A stretch of DNA of 64,000 nt, from assembly GCA_942491105.1 (NCBI GenBank), contig CALNZX010000006.1:1-64000 (forward strand). Reading direction: 5' to 3'. Positions 27,743 through 37,176 of this stretch are shown here, piece by piece (the first letter of the stretch is position 1; each line of letters opens with the position of its first letter). Source of the stretch: JBBEAM01 sp942491105 (lineage in GTDB: Bacteria > Pseudomonadota > Alphaproteobacteria > Kiloniellales > DSM-21159). The notes under the pieces are model-generated. The model worked only from the letters and a program-made list of their open reading frames with translations, was not told the origin of the DNA and searched no databases. The position numbers and the translations under genes are program-made.

Positions 27743-28556
27743 AGCCGACGTTCCAGATTGTTCTATCGGAGCGATATGGCCTGGCGCGGTAGTAGTAGGT
27801 TGCGGGCATCAGTTTGCCGCCAACGAAACTTGGCTTCAGACCTGCCCGCTCAAGGTATTTAGCCAGGTGCGCCTGCTCAAAATAGTAAAGGTGGTGCGGC
27901 GGCGCAACCTGGGCCCAGCGTCGGCCAAGCAGCCGCGGCATCAGCCCGGTCATATCGATAGTCGTCAATAGCAGCATACCGCCGGGTCGGATCAGGGCGG
28001 CTGCGGCGCGCAGGTACGCGAGCGGGTCCTGGACGTGCTCCAACGTGGCCAGCGTGACCACGGCATCGTACTGGTCGCGGTCAAGCTGACAGTGTCGAAA
28101 ATCTCCGCTGTGGACATTGTGGCCGAATTCTCGGGCTTTACTCACCGCCGCGGCGGACAGGTCGACCCCTTCCACATCCCATCCGAGCGCCGCGCACTCG
28201 GTCAGAAACCCACCCTGTGCGCAGCCAATCTCGAGCAACGACCGGTCGGCGCCGCGAAACCGTTTACTGAGGACTTTCGCGATCCAGCGGAATGGGCGTT
28301 TTTTCAGGTGGTTTTCATAAGCGCCGGATGCACCATAGGCGTCGAAATAGCGATTCGAATACATCGCTTCGAAGTAGTCGTTTCCAAGGCCCCGGTTTTC
28401 GCGGACCTGCATCAGTCCGCAGTTCTGGCATTTGTCGATGTGAAAGTTCTGCGGATTCCGCAGCAGTTCGAAGTCCGAATGCAGGAATGGGCTGCACTTT
28501 GTCCACACCGCCTCCCAGTCTTCTCCGCCACACAGATTGCAGGAGATGATGTCCAT
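27714..28556 (-). CDS. SAM-dependent methyltransferase with zinc-ribbon start
   Basis: The 280-residue product starts at ATG 28556 with a Cys pair (CNLCGG) and a second one (CQNCGL) near residue 45, a typical N-terminal zinc ribbon of sugar methyltransferases. The class I core then shows LLEIGCAQGGFLTECAALG (motif I), VEGVDLS, DAVVTLATLEHVQDP and RPGGMLLLTTIDM. It likely methylates a nucleotide sugar or lipid-linked sugar for the local glycan. The frame extends to 28706 without a ribosome site. It is the first gene of the minus-strand glycan operon, divergent from the GT4 gene at 28966. Confidence 0.8.
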   Translation of the reverse strand: MDIISCNLCGGEDWEAVWTKCSPFLHSDFELLRNPQNFHIDKCQNCGLMQVRENRGLGNDYFEAMYSNRYFDAYGASGAYENHLKKRPFRWIAKVLSKRFRGADRSLLEIGCAQGGFLTECAALGWDVEGVDLSAAAVSKAREFGHNVHSGDFRHCQLDRDQYDAVVTLATLEHVQDPLAYLRAAAALIRPGGMLLLTTIDMTGLMPRLLGRRWAQVAPPHHLYYFEQAHLAKYLERAGLKPSFVGGKLMPATYYYRARPYRSDRTIWNVGYVLFLATKS

Positions 28557-28965
28557 CAGTTGTGTCGCATGCCTCCTCTGGCTGAGTCCTCGCCGCTCGG
28601 GCAACCTCATCAGCGAAGCCGCATGCCGACCGGCGCCGAATAGACCAAGTATGAACGTCCTTTGCGGCGCGCAACAGCGGCACAACGAGACGGGCGTGCT
28701 CCTCAAGTTATTGCGCGATCCGTCGTTCTACTCTGAAGCACGGCGAACGTTTGAGATCAGTGTTGAGCGGAGTGCGCCCCGCCGCAGCGCCTTGACGCGA
28801 CGACGCACGGTCCGAAAACGACTTGTCGACCCGGTGACCAACGGCACGCCAACAGGCTGGATCTCAATCAGAGCAGCCCGGCGCCGTTATTTGTTCAGTT
28901 GGCGGTATCATGAAGACACTTCCAGTGACTCGTACACAGCCGTCCTATGGGCGAAACTAGGTACT
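28557..28965. other. Divergent promoter region, gene-free
   Basis: It lies between the minus-strand methyltransferase and plus-strand glycosyltransferase starts. The plus-strand frame is open across it but shows Arg-rich random-like sequence, so it is not counted as coding. No operator or repeat was recognised. Confidence 0.5.
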
Positions 28966-30201
28966 ATGCCTCGAGTCCTCTGCGTAACCTCCAATTTCCC
29001 GCGCTGGCTGGGCGACGGCACGACCTCGTTCGTTTTAAACCTGGCTCAGGATCTACAGGCCCTCGGTTGGCAGGTCGATGTGCTCGCGCCCCATGCGCCG
29101 GGAGTCGCGAGGGAAGAGCAGTTCGAGGGGATCGCGGTGCGCAGGTTTCAATACCTGTGGCCGGAGTCCCTGCAGACGCTGTGCTACCAGGGCGGGGCGT
29201 TGATCAATCTGCGCCTGGATCGCCGCCTGTGGTTGCAGGTTCCGCCTCTCGTTGCGGCCGAAACCGTGGCGATCGGTCGCCAGTTGCGCCGTCAGCACTA
29301 CGATCTGATCCACGCACACTGGATCCTGCCGCAGGGTTTCGCGGCCATGGTGCCGGCGAGACTCGCCCGCGTACCCTACGTGGTAACCGCCCATGGCGGC
29401 GATATCCTCGGGCTGCAGAGTCGGCCGCTGCGCTGGTGGAAGCGCATCGCATTGAGTTCGGCTGCCGCGGTGACGGCCAACAGCACGGTTACTGAATGCG
29501 CAGTACGTGCGGTAGCGCCCGGACTGTCGCGTCTGAGCCGTATCCCGATGGGGGTCGACGTCAGTGCACCGGCGCCGGAGCCCACCGCGGCAGTGCGCGC
29601 GCGATACCGAGGCGGGACCGGTCCGTTAATCGCGTTTGTGGGCCGCATGGTGTTCGAGAAAGGCGTCGATGACCTGGTCGCGGCCATCGATCTGTTGCGG
29701 GTCGATTATCCGGGGATTCGCTGCATTGTCATTGGCGAAGGCCAGCAACGGGAAGAATACGAGGCGCTGACCCGCTCGCGCGGTCTCGAGAACCACGTCA
29801 GCTTCCTTGGCTGGGTCGAACCGGAGGCGATCTCTGCCCATCTGGCCGCCGCGGACTGCTTCGTCGGGCCGTCGAAGCGCTCGCCGGAAGGCGCCGTAGA
29901 GGCCCAGGGTCTGACCTTTCTTGAGGCGATGGCGGCCGGGACCCCGGTCGTCGCAACCCGCTCCGGGGGTATAGTGGACTATATCCGCCATGAAGAAACG
30001 GGATTGCTGGTTGCCGAATCTGCTCCTCAAGAACTGGCGCAAGCCGTCCGTCGAATTCTGGCCGAGCCCGACCTGGCCGCGCGGCTCGCCGCGGCGGCCA
30101 GGGCGTGTGTTGTCACCGAATTCAACCGAGCCACTTCGGCCCGGCGCTTTTCCGAATTGTTTGAACAGGTCCTGGCGGAGCGTGCGCGGGCCGCTGATTG
30201 A
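28966..30201 (+). CDS. Glycosyltransferase family 4
   Basis: The 411-residue protein begins MPRVLCVTSNFPRWLGDGTT, the usual GT4 start. The acceptor half includes DLIHAHWILPQGFA and VTAHGGDI. The donor half has LIAFVGRMVFEKGVDDLV, GEGQQREEYEAL and the E-x7-E block EAQGLTFLEAMAAGTPVVAT near residue 315. It should transfer a sugar from a nucleotide donor to a lipid-linked or cell-surface glycan in the cytoplasm. The open frame starts earlier (28537), but the conserved N-terminus fixes the ATG at 28966. It reads toward the large LamG protein gene. Confidence 0.85.
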   Translation: MPRVLCVTSNFPRWLGDGTTSFVLNLAQDLQALGWQVDVLAPHAPGVAREEQFEGIAVRRFQYLWPESLQTLCYQGGALINLRLDRRLWLQVPPLVAAETVAIGRQLRRQHYDLIHAHWILPQGFAAMVPARLARVPYVVTAHGGDILGLQSRPLRWWKRIALSSAAAVTANSTVTECAVRAVAPGLSRLSRIPMGVDVSAPAPEPTAAVRARYRGGTGPLIAFVGRMVFEKGVDDLVAAIDLLRVDYPGIRCIVIGEGQQREEYEALTRSRGLENHVSFLGWVEPEAISAHLAAADCFVGPSKRSPEGAVEAQGLTFLEAMAAGTPVVATRSGGIVDYIRHEETGLLVAESAPQELAQAVRRILAEPDLAARLAAAARACVVTEFNRATSARRFSELFEQVLAERARAAD

Positions 30202-30337
30202 GCCGCGAGCGGCCGCAGCCGGGAGTGTGGGCGCTGCGCCCTCGGAATTGACGTTTGCACGCGATTGGTGCCGGCGAGGTCCGACAAACGCGACTGACTT
30301 CTCGGTAAAGCCAGGGCGGTTCATCAATAGTTTTGCA

Positions 30338-33300
30338 ATGCTCACACGTCAACGCCCAGCAGTAAAAATACTGCTCAAACGGTGCCGCACCGGTTCGGGT
30401 ACCGTTGCGCGGCGCGTCGTAGCGGTGTTGATGATGCTGTTTGCGGTAGTTGCGGACCGCGCGGAGGCGGCCGATGTCGCCCAATGGCGCTTCGAGGAGT
30501 TGTCATGGAGCGGAGCGGCGGGCGAGGTTGTCGATGGTAGCGGTAACGGTCACGACGGCACCGCGGTCGGCGGAGCGACGACCGCCGATACGGCGCCGGC
30601 GCTGGTCGGCAATCCGGGCACCTGCCGCTATGGCAGTTTTTCTCAGGCTGGCGAACAGCATGTGACCGTTGCGCACGACAGCACGCTGAATCCTTCGGGC
30701 AGCTTTGCCTTGTCGATGTGGGTACGGGTAGGCGGGCAACCCGGCACCTGGCGCTCCCCGATCACCTCGCGCTGGGCGAACGCCGGGGCCACGCAGCGAC
30801 GTGGCTACAACATTTACGCGGGGACGGATAATCGCTGGCAGTTCTGGACCGGAACGGGGAGCGGCGCCTATGACATCCAAACTGGGCCCAGTGTTCAGAT
30901 TGGGACCTGGACTCACCTGGTATTTGTCTTCGAATCGAGTTCTGTTTCCGGCCAGGTTCATATCGGGCGGAAGTACATGTACGTCAATGGCATGCTCGTG
31001 GCGGTCACGAACAATGCCCTGTATCGCCACAACCATACTGCCGATCTGTTGATCGGCGCCGGATTCGGTTTCAGTCCGACGTTCTTTTTCGAAGGAGATA
31101 TCGACGAACTGCGCGTCCACGACACCGTTCTCAACCAGGGCGAAGTGCTGGCCCTGCTGGCGGAAACGCACCCCTGTGCGGCGCCGACACCGGTGCCGAC
31201 TACGGTCGCCGAGTGGCAGTTCGAACAGAGCGTCTGGAACGGTAGCGCCGGTGAGGTGGTCGACGAGAGTGGTAATGGTCACAACGGGACTGCCAATGGC
31301 GGTGTTACGCCGACCCAGACGGCGCCGGCGCTGGCCGGCGATCCCGGCACCTGTCGCTACGGTCAGTACGCGCAGGCCGGCAGTCAGATGGTGCAGGTAC
31401 CGTTTGATCCCGCCCTCAATCCTTCCGGAGACTTTTCGGTGGCGATGTGGGTGCGCGTTGACGGCCAGCAGGGTACCTGGCGCTCGCCGATAACGTCGCG
31501 CTGGGCCAACGCCGGAGCAACCCAGCGGAGTGGCTACAACGTTTATGCGGGAACCGACAACCGCTGGCAGTTCTGGACCGGTACCGGGGTCGGCTCCTAC
31601 GATATCCAGACCGGGCCACCGGTGCAGGTTGGGGTGTGGACTCACGTCGTCGTGATCTTCGATTCCACTTCCGTGAGCGGCCAGGTGCACAGTGGCAGAA
31701 AGTTCATGTACATCGACGGCGAGCTGGTTTCGATTCACGGCAACGCCACTTATCGCGCCAACCAGAACGAAGACCTGTTTATCGGCGCCGGGTTCGGCTT
31801 CAGTCCGACGTTCTTTTTCGAGGGCGCCATCGACGAGATGCGCATCTACGACGCCGTGTTGTCGGAAAGCAATGTGCAGACCATCATGGCCGAAACGCAC
31901 CCCTGTCCGGTGCAGCCGCCGTTGCCGCCGGCGGTTGCCGAGTGGCAGTTCGAACAATCGGCCTGGACCGGAGCATCCGGCGAAGTGATCGACACCAGCG
32001 GCAATGGCTACCACGGTACGGCTGTGGCCGGCGCAAGCACCGAACAGAACACCCCGGCGCTGCCCGGCGATCCGGGCACGTGCCGATACGGCAATTATTC
32101 GCAGCCGGCCACGCAGCGGGTCGAGGTCCCGTTCGACCCGGGACTCAATCCGGCCGGGGATTTTGCCGTCGCGATGTGGGTGCGGGTCAACGGCAGCCAG
32201 GGCACCTGGCGCTCACCGCTGACCTCGCGCTGGGCGAACCCGGCGGCGACCGATCGGCGCGGCTACAACCTGTATGCCGGCACCGACAACCGCTGGCAGT
32301 TCTGGACCGGCACCGGCAGCGGGTCTTACCACATCCAGACCGGACCGCCGGTCCAGGTCGGCGCGTGGACGCATCTCGCGGTTACCTACGATTCGATATT
32401 TTCGTTCGGCCCGTTCCATTTCGGCACCAAGCGCATGTACATCGACGGTAACCTGGTGGCGACGAGTATCTTCGCGCGACATCGGGCCAATGACGTGGCG
32501 GATCTGTACATCGGTGCCGGTTTTGGCTTCAGCCCGACGTTTTTTTTCGACGGCAATATCGACGAAGTGCGCATCTACGACCTGGTGCTGAGCGCCTCGG
32601 AAGTACAGGACGTGATGAACGCGACGCACCCCTGTCCGAATGCCGTCGACCACTACGCCATAACGCACGACGGGGTTGTGATCACCTGCGAAGCGGCCGC
32701 GGTAACGGTAACCGGTCATGACAATTCGGCCCCTGCCCACCTGCCGGTGGAGCCCGACACCACGATCACGATCACCACCGCACCGCCCAGCGCCGACATC
32801 ATTCTGAAAAGCGGCACTCCTGGCAACTTCGTGCCCGGGATCGGTACCGCCCAATATACGTTCGCGCCCGGTGAAACCGCGGTCGAGCTGTGGTTGCGTC
32901 AGCTCAGCCCGACACTACTCAATGTCGATGTGGTTGACGCGAGTGGCGTACGCGAGTCCGGCGGCGAAGATCCGTTGCTGGATTTCCGATCGGCAGGGTT
33001 CAGGTTCTATGCCGACGGCATCCACAATGCGATCGGCACTCAGATCGCCGGCAAGTCCTCGACGCTGCCGCCGGGTAACCAGACGCTGACCTTGCGCGCC
33101 ATCCAGACCAACAGCGACACCGGCGCGTGCGAGGCGCGGTTGGTGCCGTCGCCGATCGATGTCGATATGGCTTACCGCTGTATCGACCCCGGCGCCTGTG
33201 TCTTGCCCAACGGGGCCGAAATCAACGGGACGCCGATCGCAGGCAATCCCGGCGCTGGCGTAGCGAGTTACCTGCCGGTATCGCTCGATTTCGGGGTCAA

Positions 33301-34798
33301 CGGCACGGCGACGTTCGACCTCAACTACTTCGATGCCGGGATCATTGATCTGCATGCGCGCCTGACCCTCCCGGAAGCGCCGCCGGATCCCGACCCGCTG
33401 GTGACCTTGATCGGTACCAGCAATGCGTTTGTGGTCAAGCCGGCCGGCCTGTGCGTGCAAGCGCAACAGGCTGATTCCGATTGCGTCAGTGCCGACACCA
33501 GTTGTTCGAGGTTCCGGCGCGCCGGAGACGTGTTTGACCTGAGCGTTACCGCAGTGGCGTGGCAGGCCGCGGGTGAGGCCGACACGGATTTCTGCACCGG
33601 CAACCTAACGACGCAGAATTTTCTGTTGAACGCGATTGCGCTGTCCTCGACCAGGGTCGCGCCAGCGAGCGGCGGGGTCGACGGGGTGCTTGCGCGCAAT
33701 GCCGTCGATATCGTCGCGCAGGGCGCGGTCGCGGCGACCGATCAGGCGCAATCGGAGGTCGGGGTATTTACCGTCCTGGCCACGCCGCCCGCCTACCACG
33801 GTGAGCTTATCGCGCCGGCGCGCAGCGCCAATATCGGCCGCTTTTACCCGGCCTACTTTGACGTCATCGGCAACACGCCGCTGCTGGCCGCTTCCTGCGG
33901 CACGTTCAGCTACCAGGATCAGCCTTTCTATTATGCGACCGCGCCGGAAGTCAGGCTCGAGGCGCGCAACACGGTAGGCGTTCCGACCGTCAATTACCGC
34001 GATGATTTTTTCCGTCTGACTTCGACCCTGCCGCGCACGGTCAGCGACAACGCCATGCAGGCGGCGATCCTGGTTAACACGGTTGTTGATGGCACGGTTA
34101 CCCTGAGCGGCGAGTCCGATCTCGACGCCATAGCGACCCTCGCGCTCGACGCCGGTGTGGCCGGCGATGTGTTCGAATACCAGCGCCAGTCCGAAGAGGG
34201 CGTGTTCAATGCCGATTTCGACCTCGAGTTCACAGCCGCCGGTTTTACCGATGCGGACGGCGTGTGTTACGACCCCGAGCAGGACAGTACCTGTAACACG
34301 CTGATGTTGCCGGCCATTACCGGCACCGAACTGCGCTTCGGGCGACTCGCGCTGACCAGCGCCTTTGGTTCCGAGTTGATGGCCCTGGGTATTCCGATCA
34401 AGGCTGAGTATTTCGACGGCTCGACCTTCGTTACCAATGCCGCCGACAGCTGTACGGTGCTGACCCTGGCCAGTCAGATCCTGTTATCCAATCCCGACAC
34501 CGCCGCTGGCGCGGCGCAGCCCGGTAACAGTGCGATGACGGTGGGCGCGAGTACGAGTTCGGTCAGCTCCGGCGATGCGATGCTGATCGGCGGCCTGTCG
34601 GAGTTGCTGTTCAGTCCGCCCGGCAGTGGCAATACCGGTTATATCGACATCACCACCGATCTCGCCGCGAACCTGCCGTGGTTATTGTTCGACTGGGATG
34701 GCGGCGGTACGTTCGACGATAACCCTACCGCGCGGGCCAGTTTCGGTCTGTTCCCCGGCCGCAAGAAGCTTATTTACATTCGCGAGCCGTGGGACTGA
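30338..34798 (+). CDS. Large secreted protein: three LamG domains plus DUF6701 (MshQ-like)
   Basis: The 1,486-residue product has a signal peptide (RRVVAVLMMLFAVVADRAEA) and three consecutive LamG/concanavalin-like domains of about 240 residues (roughly 45-285, 286-525, 526-765). Each has QFWTGTG, an IQTGP strand, FGFSPTFFF and an AETHPC-type end (NATHPC in the third). The C-terminal half has the DUF6701 pattern found in MSHA-pilin-associated MshQ: GRFYPAYFDV, FRFGRL-like LRFGRLALTSAFGSE and the ending RKKLIYIREPW. It likely sits on the surface and binds carbohydrate (inferred). ATG 30338 was chosen for the signal peptide; the frame is open upstream into the GT4 gene. The LamG units share long near-identical DNA stretches. 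Confidence 0.8.
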   Translation: MLTRQRPAVKILLKRCRTGSGTVARRVVAVLMMLFAVVADRAEAADVAQWRFEELSWSGAAGEVVDGSGNGHDGTAVGGATTADTAPALVGNPGTCRYGSFSQAGEQHVTVAHDSTLNPSGSFALSMWVRVGGQPGTWRSPITSRWANAGATQRRGYNIYAGTDNRWQFWTGTGSGAYDIQTGPSVQIGTWTHLVFVFESSSVSGQVHIGRKYMYVNGMLVAVTNNALYRHNHTADLLIGAGFGFSPTFFFEGDIDELRVHDTVLNQGEVLALLAETHPCAAPTPVPTTVAEWQFEQSVWNGSAGEVVDESGNGHNGTANGGVTPTQTAPALAGDPGTCRYGQYAQAGSQMVQVPFDPALNPSGDFSVAMWVRVDGQQGTWRSPITSRWANAGATQRSGYNVYAGTDNRWQFWTGTGVGSYDIQTGPPVQVGVWTHVVVIFDSTSVSGQVHSGRKFMYIDGELVSIHGNATYRANQNEDLFIGAGFGFSPTFFFEGAIDEMRIYDAVLSESNVQTIMAETHPCPVQPPLPPAVAEWQFEQSAWTGASGEVIDTSGNGYHGTAVAGASTEQNTPALPGDPGTCRYGNYSQPATQRVEVPFDPGLNPAGDFAVAMWVRVNGSQGTWRSPLTSRWANPAATDRRGYNLYAGTDNRWQFWTGTGSGSYHIQTGPPVQVGAWTHLAVTYDSIFSFGPFHFGTKRMYIDGNLVATSIFARHRANDVADLYIGAGFGFSPTFFFDGNIDEVRIYDLVLSASEVQDVMNATHPCPNAVDHYAITHDGVVITCEAAAVTVTGHDNSAPAHLPVEPDTTITITTAPPSADIILKSGTPGNFVPGIGTAQYTFAPGETAVELWLRQLSPTLLNVDVVDASGVRESGGEDPLLDFRSAGFRFYADGIHNAIGTQIAGKSSTLPPGNQTLTLRAIQTNSDTGACEARLVPSPIDVDMAYRCIDPGACVLPNGAEINGTPIAGNPGAGVASYLPVSLDFGVNGTATFDLNYFDAGIIDLHARLTLPEAPPDPDPLVTLIGTSNAFVVKPAGLCVQAQQADSDCVSADTSCSRFRRAGDVFDLSVTAVAWQAAGEADTDFCTGNLTTQNFLLNAIALSSTRVAPASGGVDGVLARNAVDIVAQGAVAATDQAQSEVGVFTVLATPPAYHGELIAPARSANIGRFYPAYFDVIGNTPLLAASCGTFSYQDQPFYYATAPEVRLEARNTVGVPTVNYRDDFFRLTSTLPRTVSDNAMQAAILVNTVVDGTVTLSGESDLDAIATLALDAGVAGDVFEYQRQSEEGVFNADFDLEFTAAGFTDADGVCYDPEQDSTCNTLMLPAITGTELRFGRLALTSAFGSELMALGIPIKAEYFDGSTFVTNAADSCTVLTLASQILLSNPDTAAGAAQPGNSAMTVGASTSSVSSGDAMLIGGLSELLFSPPGSGNTGYIDITTDLAANLPWLLFDWDGGGTFDDNPTARASFGLFPGRKKLIYIREPWD

Positions 34799-34806
34799 AG
34801 CAAGGT

Positions 34807-36297
34807 TCAAGGGAGCTTGTAAAAGCTGACTCCCGGCGTGCGCACGGCGAGCCACCAGTATTTGTCCGGCGGCAGCAGGCCACCCAAGCGGGTCACATCG
34901 AGGATCCGCCCAATCAGCAGTTTCGGCGGCTCGGCGCGTTCAACTTCGGTCGCTCGCTCCAGGGTGGCAGCCAAATCGGGATCGCTGCCAGCGCGGCCGT
35001 CGACCGCGGCGACATAGCGTGGCGTAGCACCCGGGAGTGTATGTTCGACGATATCGGCCGGTTGGCCACCCATGAGGTAGGTAAAGGACCGCGCACGTGA
35101 CGCCGTTTCGCTGTCGGTTGCGATGACGCCGTCGTTTTTCAGCGCGAACTCCGCGATCGCGCGCTCTGGAAAACGTTGGTTGATATTGTCGACCGAAAGG
35201 CCCGCGTAGCTGGCGCCGAGCGCGGTGAAGACGATCAGCGCTCGCAACCATCTGCGCTTTGTTACGGCGAGAAACGCGGCGATCGGGATCAAAACAATTG
35301 CCAGATCAAACACGAAATAGCGCGGCAGCGGCCGAATGGTCCCCGAATAACCGAGCCATATAAAGTAGACCGCGCCGGCAGCGTACATGTAACGCAGAAA
35401 TTGCCGCATTTCATCGCTAACGCCGGCGTGCTTGCGCAATGCAATCGCACAGCCGATCCCGAACCAGAACAGCAGTCCGAATTCCTGGTTGAACAACAGC
35501 GCCAGCGGTGCTCCCCATATACGACTGTTCGACAGGTTCCCGGATCCGGCGCCAAACTCCGCACCGGCCGCGTTCAGGCCGCCATGCGATTGGGTCGCGG
35601 AGATCAGGCGATAAAAAGGACTTTCCCCGGCCGCGACGTAGCAGGTCATCTCGATTGAGAGGATGGCGAGTGCGCCGAGTCCGAGCAGAATGAACGGGCG
35701 CGGCACGCGCCATCCATAACGCAGGAAATAGAGCGCGTAAAATAGGCCAATGCCGTAGGCCGTTTCACGAGTGAGCATGGCCAGCCCCGCGGCCACCCCG
35801 GCGCCGAGGAACAGGCGACCCAAGTCGAGACGGTGATACCAGGCGATGTAGAACATCGTCACGCTGGCGAGCAAAAAGACCGCCTCCGGGATGTCGGCAT
35901 TCACGGTCGTCGACAGCGTGACCAGCAGCGGCGTCGTCGCGGCGAGGATCGCAACCCAGAATGCGCTCGCAGGGCCGGCGAATCGATGCGTGATCCAGGT
36001 CAGCGTCGCGATCAGCGCGACCAGATAGCCCAGGGTGAGGATAAGTATAGTTTGCTCGCTGACGCCGACCATCGCGATGAGTCCGGCCAGCGGCACGATG
36101 ACCGTCCAACGGAACGCCCAATGCTTTTCCGGTAGCGTGATATCACCGGCCGCGATTGCGGCCGCGTAGGAGTTGTACAGCGAATCGTCAGAGGCGATGA
36201 AGCCGAGATAGAAGACGTAGATGTTGATCGTCGCGATGGCTAACGCGAGCACCAGAATCACGGGCAGGCGGCTCAGAAAGGGCGTGTCAGTTGGCAT
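34807..36297 (-). CDS. Membrane glycosyltransferase, ArnT/PMT-like (GT39/GT83 type)
   Basis: The 496-residue protein has about eleven membrane helices. An early loop FIASDDSLYNSYAAAIAAGD carries the acidic DD pair expected of the catalytic loop in lipid-phosphate-sugar-dependent transferases. The soluble C-terminus has FPERAIAEFALKNDGVIATD and a periplasmic tail. It probably transfers a sugar from a polyprenyl carrier in the periplasm. Its stop is eight bases from that of the LamG protein, so the two units converge. The ATG at 36297 starts directly before a hydrophobic helix. Confidence 0.75.
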   Translation of the reverse strand: MPTDTPFLSRLPVILVLALAIATINIYVFYLGFIASDDSLYNSYAAAIAAGDITLPEKHWAFRWTVIVPLAGLIAMVGVSEQTILILTLGYLVALIATLTWITHRFAGPASAFWVAILAATTPLLVTLSTTVNADIPEAVFLLASVTMFYIAWYHRLDLGRLFLGAGVAAGLAMLTRETAYGIGLFYALYFLRYGWRVPRPFILLGLGALAILSIEMTCYVAAGESPFYRLISATQSHGGLNAAGAEFGAGSGNLSNSRIWGAPLALLFNQEFGLLFWFGIGCAIALRKHAGVSDEMRQFLRYMYAAGAVYFIWLGYSGTIRPLPRYFVFDLAIVLIPIAAFLAVTKRRWLRALIVFTALGASYAGLSVDNINQRFPERAIAEFALKNDGVIATDSETASRARSFTYLMGGQPADIVEHTLPGATPRYVAAVDGRAGSDPDLAATLERATEVERAEPPKLLIGRILDVTRLGGLLPPDKYWWLAVRTPGVSFYKLP

Positions 36298-36356
36298 GGG
36301 CGCTTGCTCTGGTCAATATGGGTTGGTCATATTGCGCGCGACTGACGCCGGTAGGT

Positions 36357-37145
36357 TTATACCGAGACCGAGGTCTGCGCCGCACGCTTTGTGTCAGTAT
36401 TACCTGCGCCTTTGCGAAACAGCACGTGGGTCCAGCGTGGACCCGGCGGAGTGACGAGTTCCTGAACACCGCGCAGGGTATAAGCGATTTTGCACAGTAC
36501 CCGTTGCACCAGCGTGAGTTCGCCGGCCGAGCCTATCGAGCCGTTGCATTGCACGCACGGTTCATCCTGGATATACGAGCCATACGGGTTCCGGGCGCGG
36601 TCGAGCAGCCACACGGTCAGCGCGTTGGTGGCCTGCAAATGGCGGCCGACGAATTCGGTATCCACGACTTCGAGACCGGCGAACAGCGACTTGAGCCGCT
36701 CCAGGCTGAAGCTGTTGACGTGTCCCCACGGTGGGTTGATTGCGCCGCAGTTGCGACAGGTGCTACGGTCGATACGCAGATCCTGCTCGCAGGGTACCCC
36801 GATCAACAAGTATTGGCCGGTAACGCGCGCCAGTTCCCGTGCGGCGCGGGCAAGCGCTGGTGGCGGAATATGTTCGAGCACCTCCGCGCATAGCACGAAA
36901 TCGAACGTCTTGTCGTCGAAATCCAGCGCCGTCACGTCGCCGGCCACCGCTGTGATCCCCGGGTGATCGATATCGGGCTTTTCCAGATCGAGCGCGACGA
37001 CCTCGGTGTAGTGATCGCACAGGTGGCGCGCGTAGTAACCGTCGCGCGCGCCGACATCGAGCGCGCGCTTGCCGCGCGCGGGGAACAATGCCAGCAGGCT
37101 CGCTTCGCGCTGCTTTTCCTCGGCATCCTGACGCGCTTCCAGCAC
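36357..37145 (-). CDS. Class I SAM-dependent methyltransferase
   Basis: The 262-residue product starts at GTG 37145, which follows GGAGAG at seven bases. Motif I is KRALDVGARDGYYARHL, followed by VVALDLEKPDI, FDFVLCAEVLEHIPP and the post-core TGQYLLIGVPCEQD. A mid-protein CRNCG and CVQCN pair may bind zinc. The longer frame to 37310 overlaps the flippase gene and is rejected. A sugar or lipid methylation role in glycan synthesis is inferred from its neighbours. Confidence 0.8.
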   Translation of the reverse strand: MLEARQDAEEKQREASLLALFPARGKRALDVGARDGYYARHLCDHYTEVVALDLEKPDIDHPGITAVAGDVTALDFDDKTFDFVLCAEVLEHIPPPALARAARELARVTGQYLLIGVPCEQDLRIDRSTCRNCGAINPPWGHVNSFSLERLKSLFAGLEVVDTEFVGRHLQATNALTVWLLDRARNPYGSYIQDEPCVQCNGSIGSAGELTLVQRVLCKIAYTLRGVQELVTPPGPRWTHVLFRKGAGNTDTKRAAQTSVSV

Positions 37146-37176
37146 CGCTAATCTCTCCGTTCGGCGTCCATTTGCA

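Noticed and set aside
30503..32014. Long minus-strand open frame opposite the LamG gene
   Set aside because: It mirrors the GC-rich repeats of the LamG domains, has no ribosome site and no protein family features; a shadow frame.
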